64,000 nucleotides of DNA from DASRAU01 sp035638075. GTDB lineage: Bacteria; Acidobacteriota; Polarisedimenticolia; Gp22-AA2. The notes beneath the pieces were generated by a model. It was not told the DNA's origin. It did no database searches and saw only the letters and a list, made by a program, of their open reading frames with translations. Below are positions 1-9,159 of this stretch, one piece after another. How positions within the stretch are numbered: position 1 is the stretch's first letter; every line of letters starts with the position of its first letter. A program made the position numbers and the translations under genes. Where the stretch lies: the NCBI GenBank assembly GCA_035638075.1, contig DASRAU010000015.1, positions 186,001 to 250,000 of the forward strand, given 5' to 3'.

Positions 1-828
1 ACCTACCGCATCGACGGGATCGGGCCCGCGACCGGTGTGCTCGGCGTTCTCGGTCACCCGGTCGGCCACTCGCTCTCGCCGTTTCTCCACAACGCGGCGT
101 GCACGGCACTCGGGCTCGACCTGCGCTATCTCCCGTTCGAGGCCGACACCGTCGCGGAGTTCCTGCCGGTCTTGAGCGAGCTGCGGGTCCGGGGGCTCTC
201 GGTCACCCTGCCGTTCAAGGAAGCGATCGTCCCGCACCTCGACAAGGTCGACCCGGCGGCGCGCCGTCTGGGGGCGGTCAACACCGTGATCAAGGTGTGG
301 AACCGACTCGAAGGACACAACACCGACGCGGCCGCGGCCATCCGGCCGCTGCGTGGCTGGCTGGCGCTGCGCGGCGCGCGGGTGGGCGTGCTCGGAGCGG
401 GAGGCGCGGCGCGGGCGCTCGTCGCAAGCCTCGTGCGTCGCGGCGCGCGCGTCACGATCTTCAGCCGCACGCCCGATCGCGGCCGGGCGCTGGCGGAGGA
501 GTGGGGGGCGCGGGCGCTCCCCTGGTCCAGGGCGCGCGGCTTCCGCTGTGATCTGCTGGTCAACGCGACCCCGGTCGGCATGGCGCCGCGCGTGCGCGCG
601 CTGCCGATCCCGGCGGGTGCGGTGGCGGCGCGCCGGGTTTACGATCTGATCTACACCCCCGAGGAGACGGCGTTCGTGCGTGGCGCGCGCTCCCGGGGGC
701 TCGAGGCGAAGGGAGGACTCGGGATGTTCCTGGCCCAGGGGACCGCGCAGTTCCGCCTGTTCACCGGCCGGTCGGCGCCTCTGGCGGTGATGCGGCGCGC
801 CGTGCGCGAGGCGATCGATGCCCGTTGA
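1..828 (+). CDS. aroE: Shikimate dehydrogenase, probably the C-terminal half of an AroD-AroE fusion (5' end outside window)
   Basis: Reduces 3-dehydroshikimate to shikimate with NADPH in the cytosolic shikimate pathway that feeds the trp genes downstream. The open frame runs back to base 1 without a stop, so the gene begins before the window. The first codons read TYRIDGIGPATG, directly followed by the SDH start GVLGHPVGHSLSP. This linker resembles the one between type I dehydroquinase and SDH in bifunctional AroDE proteins, so a fusion is inferred. Visible motifs are the substrate-binding S-x-S (HSLSP), the catalytic Lys in LPFKEA, Asp in HNTDA, the nucleotide loop GAGGAARA and the terminal LAQGTAQF. 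A GTG at 37 could start a stand-alone SDH of 263 aa. The stop overlaps thiF by 11 bp. Confidence 0.88.
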   Translation, partial: TYRIDGIGPATGVLGVLGHPVGHSLSPFLHNAACTALGLDLRYLPFEADTVAEFLPVLSELRVRGLSVTLPFKEAIVPHLDKVDPAARRLGAVNTVIKVWNRLEGHNTDAAAAIRPLRGWLALRGARVGVLGAGGAARALVASLVRRGARVTIFSRTPDRGRALAEEWGARALPWSRARGFRCDLLVNATPVGMAPRVRALPIPAGAVAARRVYDLIYTPEETAFVRGARSRGLEAKGGLGMFLAQGTAQFRLFTGRSAPLAVMRRAVREAIDAR

Positions 829-1849
829 TCCGCGCTACGCCCGGCAGGCCCTCTTTGCGCCCCTGGGCGAGCGCGGCCAGGAGGCGCTCGGGCGATCCAC
901 CGTGCTCCTCGTCGGCTGCGGGGCGCTCGGGACGCACCTCGCCGATTCACTGGCGCGGGCGGGGGTCGGCTGCCTGCGGATCGTCGATCGGGACTTCGTC
1001 GAGCGCTCGAACCTGCACCGGCAGTCCCTGTTCGACGAGCGCGACGTCGAGGAGGGTCTCCCGAAGGCGATGGCGGCGGCGCGGCGGCTCCAGGCGATCA
1101 ACCCGGCCATCCGCATCGAGCCGGTCGCGGCCCACCTCGACGCCGGCAACATCACGCGCCACGCCGAGGGCGCCGACCTCTTCCTCGACGGCACCGACAA
1201 TTTCGAGACGCGCTTCCTGCTCAACGATCGGGCGCTCCAGAGCGGCACGCCGTGGGTCTACGCCGCCTGCGTCGGTGCCTACGGGATGACCATGACGATC
1301 CTTCCGGGTGTGACCCCGTGTCTGCGCTGCCTCGTGCGCGAGCCCCCGCCGCCGGGCAGCGTCGAGACCTGTGACACCGCGGGGATCCTGGGGCCGGCGG
1401 CGGCGCTGGCGTCGGCTTTGGCCGCGGGGGAGGCGATCAAGATCCTGTCGGGGGCGCGCGAGGCCTGCAGCCGCGACCTGGTCGCGTTCGACCTGTGGGC
1501 CAACACCACCCAGCGGCTGGCGATGTCACGCGGCGCCATGTCGAAAGGCTGCCCGGCGTGCGACGAGGGGCGTTACGAGTTCCTGGAACAGCGGCTGGGA
1601 ACGAGCGCCATCACCCTGTGCGGCCGCAATGCGGTGCAGATCCGGCCCGGCCCGGGCCGCGTCGCCGACCTCGCCGCCATCGAGCGGCGCCTCGCCCCTC
1701 TCGGCCCCGTCACCCGGAACGCTTATCTGCTGCGCGCGACCATCGACGGCTGCACGCTGGCGATCTTCGCCGACGGCCGCGCCATCGTCTCGGGAACCTC
1801 GGACGAGGCGCGGGCCCGGGCCCTCTACGATCGCTACGTCGGCGCCTGA
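818..1849 (+). CDS. thiF: ThiF/MoeB-family E1-like adenylyltransferase
   Basis: Probably adenylates the C-terminal glycine of a ThiS-type sulfur carrier for thiazole or other cofactor synthesis. The 343-aa protein has the ATP-binding loop GCGALGTHLADSLARAGVG, the D-R-D segment IVDRDFVERSNLHRQ, and the D-N-F-E-T-R motif. It has paired Cys-x2-Cys zinc ligands (CLRC and CPAC) and the Cys of VETCDTAGI. The extra C-terminal domain of about 90 residues, beginning near LCGRNAVQIRP, matches the longer ThiF of Bacillus-type genomes rather than MoeB. The ATG lies inside the aroE tail, suggesting co-translation. No thiS or thiG is visible nearby, so the partner carrier protein is unknown. Confidence 0.85.
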   Translation: MPVDPRYARQALFAPLGERGQEALGRSTVLLVGCGALGTHLADSLARAGVGCLRIVDRDFVERSNLHRQSLFDERDVEEGLPKAMAAARRLQAINPAIRIEPVAAHLDAGNITRHAEGADLFLDGTDNFETRFLLNDRALQSGTPWVYAACVGAYGMTMTILPGVTPCLRCLVREPPPPGSVETCDTAGILGPAAALASALAAGEAIKILSGAREACSRDLVAFDLWANTTQRLAMSRGAMSKGCPACDEGRYEFLEQRLGTSAITLCGRNAVQIRPGPGRVADLAAIERRLAPLGPVTRNAYLLRATIDGCTLAIFADGRAIVSGTSDEARARALYDRYVGA

Positions 1850-1867
1850 GGGTATGATCGCGCTTCC

Positions 1868-2551
1868 ATGAGCCGCCTCGTGAGCCGCCTCCGCGTTCCC
1901 GTCCTTCTCGCGCTGCTCGTCGCCGCGCCGGCGCTCGTGTCCTGCGTCGGCCTGGCCCGCAACCCGAACGTCGCCGGCACCTACAGCGACAAGCTCAGTC
2001 CTTACAACTACCGCGAGGACGGCAGCCTGGCGACGATGGTGGTCGGCGTCGATGCCGCCCGCTTCGTCCGGACGGAACCGTTCGTTCCGCTCTTCGTGCA
2101 GGTGATCAACAAGTCGAAGCAGACCTTCGAGGTGACGCGCGAGTCGTTCCTCCTCGAAGACCGCCTGGGCAAGCAGTACGGCGTCGCCCCGGCCGCGGAA
2201 GTGGCCGACTCCTATCCGCGTCTCGACATCGACCGGCGCCTGTTCGCCCAGAACCGGTCGATCACGCTGACCTACGTGAGTCTCTATACCTACATCACGA
2301 GCGAGTTCTTCCCCTCGTCGTCGCGGCGGACGCTGCTCGTGGACCGGGTCTCGCTGCCCCCGCACTCCTACATGGAGGACGTCCTTTACTTCCCGATCCC
2401 GGACAGCGGCCTGAACGACGTGCCGCTGCGGCTCCTGTTCCAGGTTCCCGGGCTGTCCGACCCGATCCAGGTGGTCTTCGCGGTTCCCCTGACCCTCGGC
2501 ATCCTCGAAAAGGACGAGAAGGAAAAGCAGGAGAAGCAGGGCGGATCGTGA
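1868..2551 (+). CDS. Predicted lipoprotein of unknown function, first gene coupled to the trp operon
   Basis: The 227-aa protein has an N-terminal hydrophobic signal (RVPVLLALLVAAPALVSC) ending in a lipobox Cys near residue 26, so it is probably a lipoprotein. I do not recognise the mature domain. It is mostly beta-like, and the C-terminus is a short charged tail rich in Lys, Glu and Gln. Its TGA overlaps the trpE GTG (GTGA, 2548-2551), so it looks translationally coupled to trpE although nothing links it to tryptophan synthesis. Confidence 0.75.
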   Translation: MSRLVSRLRVPVLLALLVAAPALVSCVGLARNPNVAGTYSDKLSPYNYREDGSLATMVVGVDAARFVRTEPFVPLFVQVINKSKQTFEVTRESFLLEDRLGKQYGVAPAAEVADSYPRLDIDRRLFAQNRSITLTYVSLYTYITSEFFPSSSRRTLLVDRVSLPPHSYMEDVLYFPIPDSGLNDVPLRLLFQVPGLSDPIQVVFAVPLTLGILEKDEKEKQEKQGGS

Positions 2552-4062
2552 TCCGGGGGGAGTACAACTTCGGCCCTGGCGAGCTGTCGCGCCTGGCGCG
2601 TCCGGGACACGCCGTTCCCCTCTGCCGCGAGATCGGCGCCGATCTGCTCACTCCGGTCGGCGCGGCGCTGCGTCTCAGGCGCGGCGCGCGGGCGCCGTTC
2701 CTGCTCGAGTCGATCGAAGGCGGGGAGACCGTCGCCCGCTATTCGTTCCTCGGGCGCGACCCGGTCGGCTGGGTGCGCGTCGGCGACGAACAGGAAGCTC
2801 CGGGACGCGGCGGGGCGGCGCGTGCGGCCGCGCCGCGCGGGCCGGCGACCCGCCCGCTCGACGCGCTGCGCGCGGCCCTGCGGCCGTTCCGCGCCGTGGA
2901 CCTTCCGGACCTGCCGCGCTTCGTCGGTGGGGCGGTGGGCTTTGCCTCCTACGATCTCGCCGGCCGCTTCGAGCGGCTGCCGCGGGAGGCGCGCGACGAC
3001 CTGGGGGTCCCGGTGCTCGCGTGCGGCCTCTACGACACGCTCGTGGCCTTCGATCACCTGCGCCAGCGCCTGCAGATCGTCACGCTCATCCCGACCGAAA
3101 GCGAAGGACGCAGGCTCCGCGGCCGGGCGCTGCAGCGCGCCTGGGAGACCGGGCGCCGGCGCATCGACACGCTCGCTGCCGTGCTCGAGCGCCCGGCGCG
3201 GCCGGCGCCGCGGCCGAGGAGCCGGCCGGGGCGCTGGCGCGCGTCCACGAGCCGGGCGGACTACCTGCGCGCGGTCCGCCGGGCGCGCGCCGCGATCGCG
3301 GCGGGGGAGATCTTCCAGGTCGTGCTGTCGCAGCGGTTCGACCGGCGCGCCACGGCGCCGCCGCTCGGCATCTACCGGGCGCTCCGGCGGATCAATCCGT
3401 CGCCGTACATGTTCCACCTCGATCACGACGGGGCGGCCCTCTCCGGAGCCTCGCCGGAGATGCTGGTGCGGGTGGAAGGCGACCGGGTGCGGACCCGGCC
3501 GATTGCCGGGACCCGGCCGCGCGGCCGCGACGAGGAGGAGGATCGCCGCCTGGAGCGCGGCCTTCTCGCCGACGCCAAGGAGCGGGCGGAGCACGTCATG
3601 CTCGTCGACCTGGCGCGCAACGATCTCGGACGGGTGTGCCGCGCCGGCAGCGTCGTGGTGAGCCGGTTCCTGCAGGTGGAGCGCTTCTCGCACGTCATGC
3701 ACCTCGTCTCCGAGGTGGAGGGACGACTGCGTCCGGGTTGCGACGCGCTGGACGCCTTCGCCGCCGCCTTCCCGGCGGGGACGGTCTCGGGCGCCCCCAA
3801 GGTGCGCGCCATGCAGCTCATCGACGGCCTCGAGCCGGTGCGGCGCGGTCCCTACGCGGGGGCGGTGTTCTGGGCCGACGGCGCGGGGTCGCTCGACTCC
3901 TGCCTGACCATCCGCACCGTCCTCGAGCACCGCGGCACCGTGCACGTGCAGGCGGGCGCGGGAATCGTCGCCGACTCGGTGCCGCTCCGCGAGCACCGCG
4001 AGTGCCTCGCCAAGGCGCGCGCCCTCATCACGGCGGTCGAGCGGGCGGAGGCGGCGTCGTGA
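2548..4062 (+). CDS. trpE: Anthranilate synthase component I
   Basis: Converts chorismate to anthranilate using ammonia from TrpG, the first committed step of tryptophan synthesis. The 504-aa protein has normal family length. The N-terminal part includes LLESIEGGETVARYSFLG, which normally forms the Trp feedback site. The chorismate-binding C-terminal half has the typical motifs IAGTRPRGRDEEEDRRLE, LVDLARNDLGRV and, near residue 412, GTVSGAPKVRAMQLID. The start is GTG at 2548, overlapping the lipoprotein stop; its stop overlaps trpG. PabB and salicylate synthase are related, but the following trpGDCFBA genes make TrpE the clear choice. Confidence 0.96.
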   Translation: MIRGEYNFGPGELSRLARPGHAVPLCREIGADLLTPVGAALRLRRGARAPFLLESIEGGETVARYSFLGRDPVGWVRVGDEQEAPGRGGAARAAAPRGPATRPLDALRAALRPFRAVDLPDLPRFVGGAVGFASYDLAGRFERLPREARDDLGVPVLACGLYDTLVAFDHLRQRLQIVTLIPTESEGRRLRGRALQRAWETGRRRIDTLAAVLERPARPAPRPRSRPGRWRASTSRADYLRAVRRARAAIAAGEIFQVVLSQRFDRRATAPPLGIYRALRRINPSPYMFHLDHDGAALSGASPEMLVRVEGDRVRTRPIAGTRPRGRDEEEDRRLERGLLADAKERAEHVMLVDLARNDLGRVCRAGSVVVSRFLQVERFSHVMHLVSEVEGRLRPGCDALDAFAAAFPAGTVSGAPKVRAMQLIDGLEPVRRGPYAGAVFWADGAGSLDSCLTIRTVLEHRGTVHVQAGAGIVADSVPLREHRECLAKARALITAVERAEAAS

Positions 4063-4631
4063 TCCTGATGATCGACAACTACGACTCCTTCACCTGGAAC
4101 CTGGTGCAGTACCTCCAGGAGCTGGGACAGGAGGTCGAGGTGATCCGCAACGACGCCATCGACGCCGCGGGCATCGAAGCGCTCGGACCCGCCGCGATCG
4201 TCATCTCTCCCGGGCCCGGCACACCCGACGACGCCGGCGTGAGCCTCGAGGCCATCCGGCGCTTCTCGGGGCGGCTGCCGATCCTCGGGGTCTGTCTCGG
4301 GCACCAGGCGATCGGCCAGGCCTTCGGCGGGCGGATCGTGCGCGCACCGACGCTGATGCACGGCAAGACGAGCCCCATCCGCCACGACGACGGCGCTCTC
4401 TATCGCGGGCTTCCCAACCCCTTCGAGGCGACCCGCTACCATTCGCTCGTGGTCGAGCCGCGCTCGCTCCCCGCGCCGCTCGTCGTGACCGCGACGACCG
4501 AGGCCGACGTGATCATGGGGCTGCGGCACCGCTCCCACCCCACCGAGGGGGTGCAGTTCCACCCCGAGTCGATCCTGACGACGGTCGGGAAGGACCTGCT
4601 GCGCAATTTCCTCCAGGGGACGGGGCTGTGA
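4059..4631 (+). CDS. trpG: Anthranilate synthase component II (glutamine amidotransferase)
   Basis: Releases ammonia from glutamine for TrpE. The 190-aa class I amidotransferase starts MIDNYDSFTWNLVQYL a few residues in. It has the oxyanion motif SPGPGTP, the nucleophile Cys79 in ILGVCLGHQA, and the His-x-Glu of EGVQFHPESIL. The start is GTG at 4059, overlapping the trpE stop (GTGA); an ATG at 4068 is possible but less well supported by the overlap pattern of this operon. PabA is nearly indistinguishable by sequence, and the protein may serve both enzymes. Confidence 0.95.
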   Translation: MILMIDNYDSFTWNLVQYLQELGQEVEVIRNDAIDAAGIEALGPAAIVISPGPGTPDDAGVSLEAIRRFSGRLPILGVCLGHQAIGQAFGGRIVRAPTLMHGKTSPIRHDDGALYRGLPNPFEATRYHSLVVEPRSLPAPLVVTATTEADVIMGLRHRSHPTEGVQFHPESILTTVGKDLLRNFLQGTGL

Positions 4632-5653
4632 CCACCGCCGAGGCGTTCCTCGCGGCGCTGCAGCGCGTGGTCGCGGGGGAGCGATTGTCCGCCGCCGAGG
4701 CGCGCCTCGCCTTCGAAGCGGTGATGGACGGGAGCGTCTCGCCGCCCCGGCTGGCCGCGTTCCTCGTGGCCCTGCGCATGCGGGGGGAGACGGTCGAGGA
4801 GATCGCGGCGTTCGCGCGCACCATGCGGTCGCGCGCGCTGCCCGTGCGCACCCGGCACCCGGAGGTCCTCGACACCTGCGGCACGGGCGGCGACGGGGCC
4901 GGGACCTTCAACGTCTCCACCGTCGCGGCGCTGGTCGTGGCGGCGGCCGGGGTGCCGGTGGCGAAGCACGGCAACCGGGCCGTGAGCGGCCGCTGCGGCA
5001 GCGCCGACCTGCTGGAGGGGCTCGGCGTCCGCGCCGATCTCGCTCCGGAGGAGGCGGCGGCCTGCCTCGACGACCTCGGCTTCGGCTTCCTGTTCGCGCC
5101 GCGGCTCCATCCCTCGATGGGGCACGCCGCCGCGGTGCGGCGCGAGCTCGGGGTGCGGACCGTCTTCAACCTGCTCGGCCCGCTCGCCAACCCGGCGGGG
5201 GCGCGCCGGCAGCTCCTGGGCGTCTATGATCCGTCCTGGGTGGGGCCCCTGGCGCGGGTCCTCCTCGATCTCGGGGCGACGCGGGCGCTCGTGGTCCACG
5301 GCGCCGGCACCGACGAGATCGCGCTCCACGGGGAGACCGTGGCGGCGGAGGTCCTGGACGGGCGCGTGCTGGAGCGCCGCATCATCCCGGAGGAGGCGGG
5401 GTTGAAGCGGGCGCCCCTCGAGGCGATCGCGGGCGGGACGGTCGAGGCGCAGGTGGAGGCGGCGAGGCGCGTGCTCGAGGGCGCCTCCGGGCCGCATCGG
5501 GACATCGTGGTGCTCAACGCCGGCGCGGCTCTCATAGTGGCGGGCCGGGCCGATGGCATCGAAGCAGGGGCGCGGCTCGCCGCGGAGACGATCGATCGCG
5601 GCCAGGCCGCGGCGCTCGTCGGGAAGCTGCGGCAGCGCACGCCCCGGACCTAG
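4628..5653 (+). CDS. trpD: Anthranilate phosphoribosyltransferase
   Basis: Joins anthranilate to PRPP, giving phosphoribosyl-anthranilate. The 341-aa protein has the glycine-rich PRPP loop DTCGTGGDGAGTFNVST and the KHGNR motif. It then reads AVSGRCGSADLLEGLGV, where most family members have a serine- and lysine-rich SSKSGSAD. The metal and substrate segment KRAPLEAIAGGTVE follows later. GTG at 4628 overlaps the trpG stop. A 26-base gap separates it from trpC, the only gap within the trp genes. Confidence 0.96.
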   Translation: MTTAEAFLAALQRVVAGERLSAAEARLAFEAVMDGSVSPPRLAAFLVALRMRGETVEEIAAFARTMRSRALPVRTRHPEVLDTCGTGGDGAGTFNVSTVAALVVAAAGVPVAKHGNRAVSGRCGSADLLEGLGVRADLAPEEAAACLDDLGFGFLFAPRLHPSMGHAAAVRRELGVRTVFNLLGPLANPAGARRQLLGVYDPSWVGPLARVLLDLGATRALVVHGAGTDEIALHGETVAAEVLDGRVLERRIIPEEAGLKRAPLEAIAGGTVEAQVEAARRVLEGASGPHRDIVVLNAGAALIVAGRADGIEAGARLAAETIDRGQAAALVGKLRQRTPRT

Positions 5654-5679
5654 GCTCCCAGGGAGCGAGGCGGAGGACG

Positions 5680-6468
5680 ATGGACATCCTGGACCGGATC
5701 CTGGCGGCGAAACGGGTCGAGCTGGAGGCGGAGAAGCGGGCGGTGCCGATGCGCCGCGCCATCGAGCTGGCCAGCGCCGCCCACGCGCCGCATCCCTTCC
5801 TCCCGGCGCTGCGCCGTTCCGGGAGCGTGAACGTCATCGCCGAGGTGAAGCGCGCCTCGCCGGCGAAAGGCAGCATCGCCGCTTCGGCTGATCCTGTGGC
5901 GATCGCGCGCGCCTATGCCGACGCCGGCGCGGCGGCGATCTCGGTCCTGACCGACGCCCGGTTCTTCCTGGGAGCGCCGGGACACCTCGAGGAAGTGCGG
6001 CGCGCCGTCGGCGTGCCGCTGCTGAGAAAGGATTTCCTCTTCGAGGAGTACCAGATCTACCGCAGCCGGGCCCTCGGGGCCGACGCGGTGCTGCTCATCG
6101 CGCGGGTCCTCGAGCCGCGCCTCCTGACGACGCTCATCGGCATCAGCCGCTCGCTCGACATGGAGGCGCTGGTGGAGGTGCACTCCGAGGACGACGCCGC
6201 GCGGGCGGTCGACTGCGGGGCCTCGCTCATCGGGGTCAACAACCGTGATCTCGGCACCATGACGACGAGCCTCGAGATCTCCCTGCGGCTCGCGGAGCGG
6301 CTGCCGGCGGGGGCGGTGAAGGTGAGCGAGAGCGGCATCGAGTCGCGCGCCGACATCGACCGCCTGCGCGCTGCCGGCTACGACGCCTTCCTCGTCGGCG
6401 AGCGCCTGATGCGCGACGCCGATCCGGGCGCGGCCCTGCGGAGTCTCGTGAACGGAGCGGCGGCGTGA
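5680..6468 (+). CDS. trpC: Indole-3-glycerol phosphate synthase
   Basis: Closes the indole ring from CdRP in the fourth step of the pathway. The 262-aa TIM barrel shows NVIAEVKRASPAKGSI (catalytic Glu and Lys), LRKDFLFEEYQI, LVEVHSEDD, IGVNNRDLGT and VSESGIES. The ATG at 5680 is preceded by a GGAGG. It is monofunctional, with trpF as a separate gene overlapping its stop by 4 bp. Confidence 0.96.
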   Translation: MDILDRILAAKRVELEAEKRAVPMRRAIELASAAHAPHPFLPALRRSGSVNVIAEVKRASPAKGSIAASADPVAIARAYADAGAAAISVLTDARFFLGAPGHLEEVRRAVGVPLLRKDFLFEEYQIYRSRALGADAVLLIARVLEPRLLTTLIGISRSLDMEALVEVHSEDDAARAVDCGASLIGVNNRDLGTMTTSLEISLRLAERLPAGAVKVSESGIESRADIDRLRAAGYDAFLVGERLMRDADPGAALRSLVNGAAA

Positions 6469-7133
6469 GGGTCCGCATCAAGGTCTGTGGCATCACCCGC
6501 GCCGAGGACGCCACCGCGGCGGTCGAGGCGGGCGCCGACGCCATCGGCCTCAACTTCGTGGACGAGAGCCCGCGCCGCCTGCGCGACGATCGGGCGGAGC
6601 AGGTGGCGGCCGCGATTCCTCCGTTCGTGGCGCGGGTCGGCGTCTTCGCCAACGCGCCGGTCGATCGCGTCCGCCTGCTGGCGGCGGGGCTGCACCTCGA
6701 CGCGGCGCAGCTCCACGGCGAGGAGAGTCCGGAAGAGTGCGCCCGGATGCCGGTGCCCTGGTACAAGGCGCACCGCGTCGCGGGCGATTTCGACCCGGTG
6801 ATCCTCGCCGCCTACGGGCGGCCGATCTTCCTGCTCGACGCGGCCGGGTCGCAGCGCGGCGGGACCGGCCTGACCTTCGACTGGAGCGTGGCGCGGCGCT
6901 GCGCCACCTACGGCCGGGTGATCCTCGCGGGCGGCCTGACGCCGGAGAACGTCGGCGAGGCCATCGCCGCGGCGCGTCCCTATGCCGTGGACGTGAACAG
7001 CGGCGTCGAGACCGCCCCCGGGATCAAGGACCGCGGCCGGCTGCGGCTCTTCTGCGAGCGGGTCGCGGAGGCTTCGGCCCTCCTGGCCGAAGCCTCGGTG
7101 CTGCGTTTCGATCGTTCGAGGGAGGGACGGTGA
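6465..7133 (+). CDS. trpF: Phosphoribosylanthranilate isomerase
   Basis: Isomerises PRA to CdRP. The 222-aa TIM barrel has the catalytic Cys in KVCGITRAEDA, the Asp in FLLDAAGSQRGGTG, ILAGGLTPENV and the phosphate-binding VDVNSGVETAPGIKD. The GTG start overlaps the trpC stop and its own TGA overlaps the trpB GTG. The last 20 or so residues after the barrel are not conserved in the family. Confidence 0.95.
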   Translation: MRVRIKVCGITRAEDATAAVEAGADAIGLNFVDESPRRLRDDRAEQVAAAIPPFVARVGVFANAPVDRVRLLAAGLHLDAAQLHGEESPEECARMPVPWYKAHRVAGDFDPVILAAYGRPIFLLDAAGSQRGGTGLTFDWSVARRCATYGRVILAGGLTPENVGEAIAAARPYAVDVNSGVETAPGIKDRGRLRLFCERVAEASALLAEASVLRFDRSREGR

Positions 7134-8368
7134 CGCCTCCGGATCCGACCGCCGGCGGGGCGGGCGGCCGTTTCGGCGCCTTCGGTGGCCGCTACGTCCC
7201 CGAGACGCTGGTGCAGCCGCTCGTGGAGCTGGAGCGGGCCTGGATCGAGGCCCGCGCCGAGTCCGGGTTCGTCTCCGAGCTGCGCCGCACGCTCAACGTG
7301 TACGCCGGCCGGCCGACGCCGCTGTTCCGCGCCGACAACCTGGCGGCGCGCATCCGGCCGGGACTGCGCCTGTACCTGAAGCGCGAGGATCTCGCCCACA
7401 CCGGCGCGCACAAGATCAACAACAGCGTCGGGCAGGCCCTCCTCGCCCGGCGCATGGGAAAGACGCGCGTCATCGCCGAGACGGGCGCGGGACAGCATGG
7501 TGTGGCCACCGCCAGCGCCGCCGCCCTGTTCGGGCTCGCATGCGTCGTCTACATGGGCGAAGAGGACATGCGCCGGCAGGAGCTCAACGTCGTGCGCATG
7601 CGGCTGCTCGGCGCGGAGGTGCGCCCGGTGTCGGCGGGCAGCCGCACCCTCAAGGACGCGATCAGCGAAGCCATGCGCGACTGGGTCACGAACGTCCAGG
7701 ACACGCACTACGTCCTCGGATCGGTCCTCGGCCCGCACCCGTACCCGTCGATGGTGCGCGATTTCCAGTCGGTCATCGGTCACGAGGCGCGGCAGCAGAT
7801 CTTCGCCGCCGAGGGGCGGATGCCGGACTCGCTGGTGGCGTGCGTCGGCGGCGGCAGCAACGCCATCGGGTTGTTTCACTCCTTCCTGGCGGATGAAGGC
7901 GTGAGGATGTTCGGCGTCGAGGCGGGCGGGACGGCGATCGCGCCGGGGCGCCACGCGGCCCGCTTCGCCGGCGGGAGCCCGGGCGTCCTCCATGGCACGC
8001 GCACCTTCATCCTGCAGGACGACGAGGGCAACGTCGAGGCGACCCATTCGGTGTCCGCCGGTCTCGACTACGCCGCGGTCGGACCCGAGCACGCGCGCCT
8101 GCGCGAGACCGGGCGGGCCACGTATGCCCACGTTTCCGACAGCGAGGCGCTGGCCGCCTTCGAGACGCTGGCGCGGTGCGAAGGGATCCTGCCGGCCCTC
8201 GAGTCGGCGCACGCCCTGGCGTTCGTGGCGCGCGAGGCGGGCGCGGGAACGCTGGGAGATCTCGTCATCGCCAATCTCTCCGGCCGGGGCGACAAGGACG
8301 TGGCGGAGGCGGCGCGGCTGCTCGGAGTCGGCGCCACGCCCCGGGGGACCTCGGGAGCAGGAGCGTGA
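7130..8368 (+). CDS. trpB: Tryptophan synthase beta chain
   Basis: PLP enzyme that condenses indole with serine. The 412-aa protein begins near GGRFGAFGGRYVPETL, has the PLP lysine in HTGAHKINNSVGQAL, the catalytic Glu in IAETGAGQHGVATA and the phosphate-binding GGGSNAIG. It is of the TrpB1 type, which works with TrpA. GTG at 7130 was chosen because it overlaps the trpF stop, although the frame is open further upstream. The stop overlaps the trpA GTG. Confidence 0.97.
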   Translation: MTPPDPTAGGAGGRFGAFGGRYVPETLVQPLVELERAWIEARAESGFVSELRRTLNVYAGRPTPLFRADNLAARIRPGLRLYLKREDLAHTGAHKINNSVGQALLARRMGKTRVIAETGAGQHGVATASAAALFGLACVVYMGEEDMRRQELNVVRMRLLGAEVRPVSAGSRTLKDAISEAMRDWVTNVQDTHYVLGSVLGPHPYPSMVRDFQSVIGHEARQQIFAAEGRMPDSLVACVGGGSNAIGLFHSFLADEGVRMFGVEAGGTAIAPGRHAARFAGGSPGVLHGTRTFILQDDEGNVEATHSVSAGLDYAAVGPEHARLRETGRATYAHVSDSEALAAFETLARCEGILPALESAHALAFVAREAGAGTLGDLVIANLSGRGDKDVAEAARLLGVGATPRGTSGAGA

Positions 8369-9159
8369 GCCGCATCGCCGAGGCTTTTGCGGCGGCGCGA
8401 GCGGCGAAGCGCGCCGCGTTCGTGCCCTACCTCACCGCGGGAGACCCCGACCTGGGCCGCCTGCCGGAGCTCCTGCGCGCGATGACGCGGGGCGGGGCCG
8501 ACGTCATCGAGATCGGCGTGCCGTTCTCGGACCCGATCGCCGACGGAGTGGTGAACCAGCGCGCAGCAGAACGGGGCCGCCGTGGGGGAGCCACCCTGCG
8601 TGCCATTCTCGATCGCTGCAAAGCGCTGCGTTCGGAATCGCTGCCGCCGCTCGTGCTGTTCACCTATTTCAATCCGATCCACCGGCTGGGGGAGGACGCG
8701 TTCGCGGCGCAGGCCGAAGCCGCCGGGATCGCCGCAGTGCTCGTCACCGACCTGCCGCCCGAGGAAGGGCACGCGCTGCGCGCCGCGCTGGAAGCGCGCG
8801 GCGTGGATGCGATTGGCCTGGTGGCGCCGACCTCGTCCCCGGAACGACGGCGGGCGATCGCCGCGGTGTCGCGCGGTTTCCTCTACTTCATCTCGCGGGC
8901 CGGGGTGACCGGGGTGCGCGACGATCTTCCCGCCGAGCTGGAATCCCAGGTCCGCGCCACGCGAAGCGATTGTCCCGGCCTGCCGATCGCCGTCGGCTTC
9001 GGCCTGAGCCGTCCCGAGCAGGTCCGCGCCGTGCGCGGCTTCGCCGACGGGTTCGTCGTCGGCAGCGCCCTCGTCCGCCTGATCGAAGCGCAGGGATCGG
9101 ACCCCGGCCTGCCGCAGGCGCTCGAAAAGGCCTGCCGCTCCTTTCGCGAGGCGGCGTGA
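8365..9159 (+). CDS. trpA: Tryptophan synthase alpha chain
   Basis: Cleaves indole-3-glycerol phosphate to indole, which is channelled to TrpB. The 264-aa TIM barrel carries the catalytic Glu and Asp in IEIGVPFSDPIADG, then PLVLFTYFNPIHRLG, VTDLPPEEG, FLYFISRAGVTG and VGFGLSRPEQV. The segment after ADG reads VVNQRAAERGRRGG instead of the usual P-x-IQ-x-A-x-x-RAL, a small departure next to the active site. GTG at 8365 overlaps the trpB stop. The stop is shared with the next gene's GTG. Confidence 0.95.
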   Translation: MSRIAEAFAAARAAKRAAFVPYLTAGDPDLGRLPELLRAMTRGGADVIEIGVPFSDPIADGVVNQRAAERGRRGGATLRAILDRCKALRSESLPPLVLFTYFNPIHRLGEDAFAAQAEAAGIAAVLVTDLPPEEGHALRAALEARGVDAIGLVAPTSSPERRRAIAAVSRGFLYFISRAGVTGVRDDLPAELESQVRATRSDCPGLPIAVGFGLSRPEQVRAVRGFADGFVVGSALVRLIEAQGSDPGLPQALEKACRSFREAA

